This document shows positions 63,100 through 64,000 of a DNA stretch of 64,000 nt, piece after piece. The notes below the pieces were generated by a model, which saw nothing but the letters and a program-made list of their open reading frames with translations, had not been told where the DNA came from and did no database searches. This DNA comes from Nitrosococcus wardiae (GTDB taxonomy: Bacteria > Pseudomonadota > Gammaproteobacteria > Nitrosococcales > Nitrosococcaceae): the NCBI RefSeq assembly GCF_004421105.1, contig NZ_CP038033.1, positions 3,057,659 through 3,121,658 on the forward strand, written 5' to 3'. Each line of letters begins with the position of its first letter. Positions within the stretch are counted from its first letter, which is position 1. A program made the position numbers and the translations under genes.

Positions 63100-63480
63100 A
63101 TGTATGCCATTGCCGTTAAAGACCATTTTATGATTGCCCACAGTTTGCAAGGAGAAGTTTTTGGCCCCGCGCAAAAGCTTCATGGCGCCACCTATAATGT
63201 GACCGCCGAGTTTCGTACCGAGAGACTCAGCCAGGATGGCATAGTCATTGACATCGGCCTGGCTCTCAATGCCCTAAAAGCCGTCCTGGCCTTGCTTAAC
63301 TATAAAAACCTGGATGAAGAAGAGCCCTTCCGTGGCGTTAATACCACCACCGAATACTTGGCTCACTATATTCACGGCCAACTTGCCAAACGGGTACGGG
63401 ACTCTTTCCAGGGAACACTGAAAATTACCCTGGAAGAAAGCCATGTGGCCAGGGGCTCCTACGAGGGAACGGTCACTTGA
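63100..63480 (+). CDS. 6-pyruvoyltetrahydropterin synthase-like protein lacking catalytic residues
   Basis: A 126-residue member of the PTPS/QueD fold. The first zinc ligand is His14 (AHSL) and the second His28 in KLHGA; the third His of the HGH motif is Ala30. The catalytic Cys four residues before LHG (E. coli QueD Cys27) is Ala, and the LDH dyad is LDE. The fold glutamate in LEES near the C-terminus is kept. So the protein is unlikely to act as a standard PTPS or queuosine-pathway enzyme. It lies between a dehydrogenase gene and a glycosyltransferase gene, all on the plus strand. Confidence 0.85.
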   Translation: MYAIAVKDHFMIAHSLQGEVFGPAQKLHGATYNVTAEFRTERLSQDGIVIDIGLALNALKAVLALLNYKNLDEEEPFRGVNTTTEYLAHYIHGQLAKRVRDSFQGTLKITLEESHVARGSYEGTVT

Positions 63481-63483
63481 ACC

Positions 63484-64000
63484 ATGATTTACCTAATGGC
63501 GCCCGCGCCTAAAGCCCGCGTTTCTGGAGGATTCCGGGTCAATGAGGCCCTGTGCCAACGTCTCACCGCCACGGGAGCCGGGGTCGGCATTCATGCTGAT
63601 GCCGAAGACATACCCGCTAAGATCCAATTCCTCCCCTCCACCGCACCGGCCCATATTGTCCTGGATAGTCTTTACCTTACTGACCTCAATCCAGTTCGCC
63701 TAAATCATGCCCTTGCCAAAAGAGACACCCCAACCCGTCTTTATTTTTTGCTCCATTTTCTACCCTGCATGGACCCTGTTCTTTCTGCTACAACACGGAA
63801 AGCCTTGCAAGAAAAAGAACGCTACTTATTTACCTTGGCAGATGGGGTACTTGTCCCCGGTTCTATCCTAGCCGATTATTTGAAAAATGAATCTTTATAC
63901 ACTGGCACTATTTATCATTGCCCTCCCGGCATTGAGTTTACCGAACTGGATACCGCCCCATCTGATCTCTGGAATAAGGATCCTTTCCCCCGATTAATAA
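63484..64000 (+). CDS. GT4-type glycosyltransferase, 5' part (runs off the window)
   Basis: The frame begins at ATG 63484, 3 bp after the PTPS-like stop, and stays open to the right edge, so 172 residues are visible. The N-terminus MIYLMAPAPKARVSGGFRVNEALCQRL is the family GT4 start with the glycine-rich loop; HIVLDSLYLTD and YFLLHFLPCMDP follow, and IYHCPPGIEFTEL marks the expected donor-domain entry. The sugar donor and acceptor are unknown. It probably glycosylates the product of the preceding pterin-like genes. Confidence 0.8.
   Translation, partial: MIYLMAPAPKARVSGGFRVNEALCQRLTATGAGVGIHADAEDIPAKIQFLPSTAPAHIVLDSLYLTDLNPVRLNHALAKRDTPTRLYFLLHFLPCMDPVLSATTRKALQEKERYLFTLADGVLVPGSILADYLKNESLYTGTIYHCPPGIEFTELDTAPSDLWNKDPFPRLI

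Overview
The window reads as a chromosomal segment of a gammaproteobacterial ammonia oxidiser, most likely Nitrosococcus (Chromatiales). The strongest marker is a nitrosocyanin gene near 49.5-49.95 kb that keeps all four copper ligands; this red copper protein is known only from ammonia-oxidising bacteria. The lptD-surA-pdxA-rsmA order, the tRNA-Ala/tRNA-Glu pair, HtpG, ValS and a two-subunit pyruvate carboxylase fit a gammaproteobacterium. The genus is an inference. I see no phage, CRISPR array, rRNA or intact insertion sequence.

Left part (1-20 kb): the 3' end of psd, then glpK-glpD, then an hsp20 gene convergent with a glycine-rich stress-type protein gene. That pair has been duplicated in tandem and the second hsp20 copy has decayed. 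A broken methyltransferase, a ZIP transporter and an exported glycerophosphodiesterase follow. From about 9.2 to 13.3 kb there is an AT-rich patch of small accessory and broken genes (DUF454, truncated LOG, methyltransferase, truncated GFA, DUF1232, DCC, PhoD). Next come a monoheme cytochrome, an MBL hydrolase, an L,D-transpeptidase, a FemAB-like protein, an Rrf2 regulator without cysteines, a STAS protein, an orphan response regulator and htpG.

Middle (20-49 kb): a PGM1-type phosphoglucomutase, pycA-pycB-yceF, and the convergent rsmA-pdxA-surA-lptD operon. Then come two tRNAs with a clear promoter, a sodium:solute symporter, and a non-coding stretch that hides a 31-residue membrane peptide. 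A beta-oxidation block (fadE, fadI-fadJ) is divergent from a long acetyl-CoA hydrolase/transferase. Candidate operator palindromes lie in both fad intergenic regions. An SRAP/YedK protein, a YHS-acyltransferase fusion and valS follow.

Right part (49-64 kb): nitrosocyanin, a protoglobin with a small exported peptide, and a divergent MarR regulator with a four-cysteine tail form a metal- or NO-flavoured neighbourhood. A nearly identical 15-bp motif sits twice in the marR/peptide promoter region and once upstream of a SlyD-like isomerase gene. A ferritin relic, an M42 peptidase, a two-repeat protein, a family-4-like uracil-DNA glycosylase lacking the Fe-S cysteines and an APC permease follow. 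Then comes a retropepsin-like protease / 7TM inactive transglutaminase / glutamate-ligase-like operon. The window ends inside a gene set (CDP-alcohol phosphatidyltransferase, RibD-C reductase, BchC-like dehydrogenase, active-site-deficient PTPS, glycosyltransferase) that looks like an undescribed pterin-like, glycosylated metabolite pathway.
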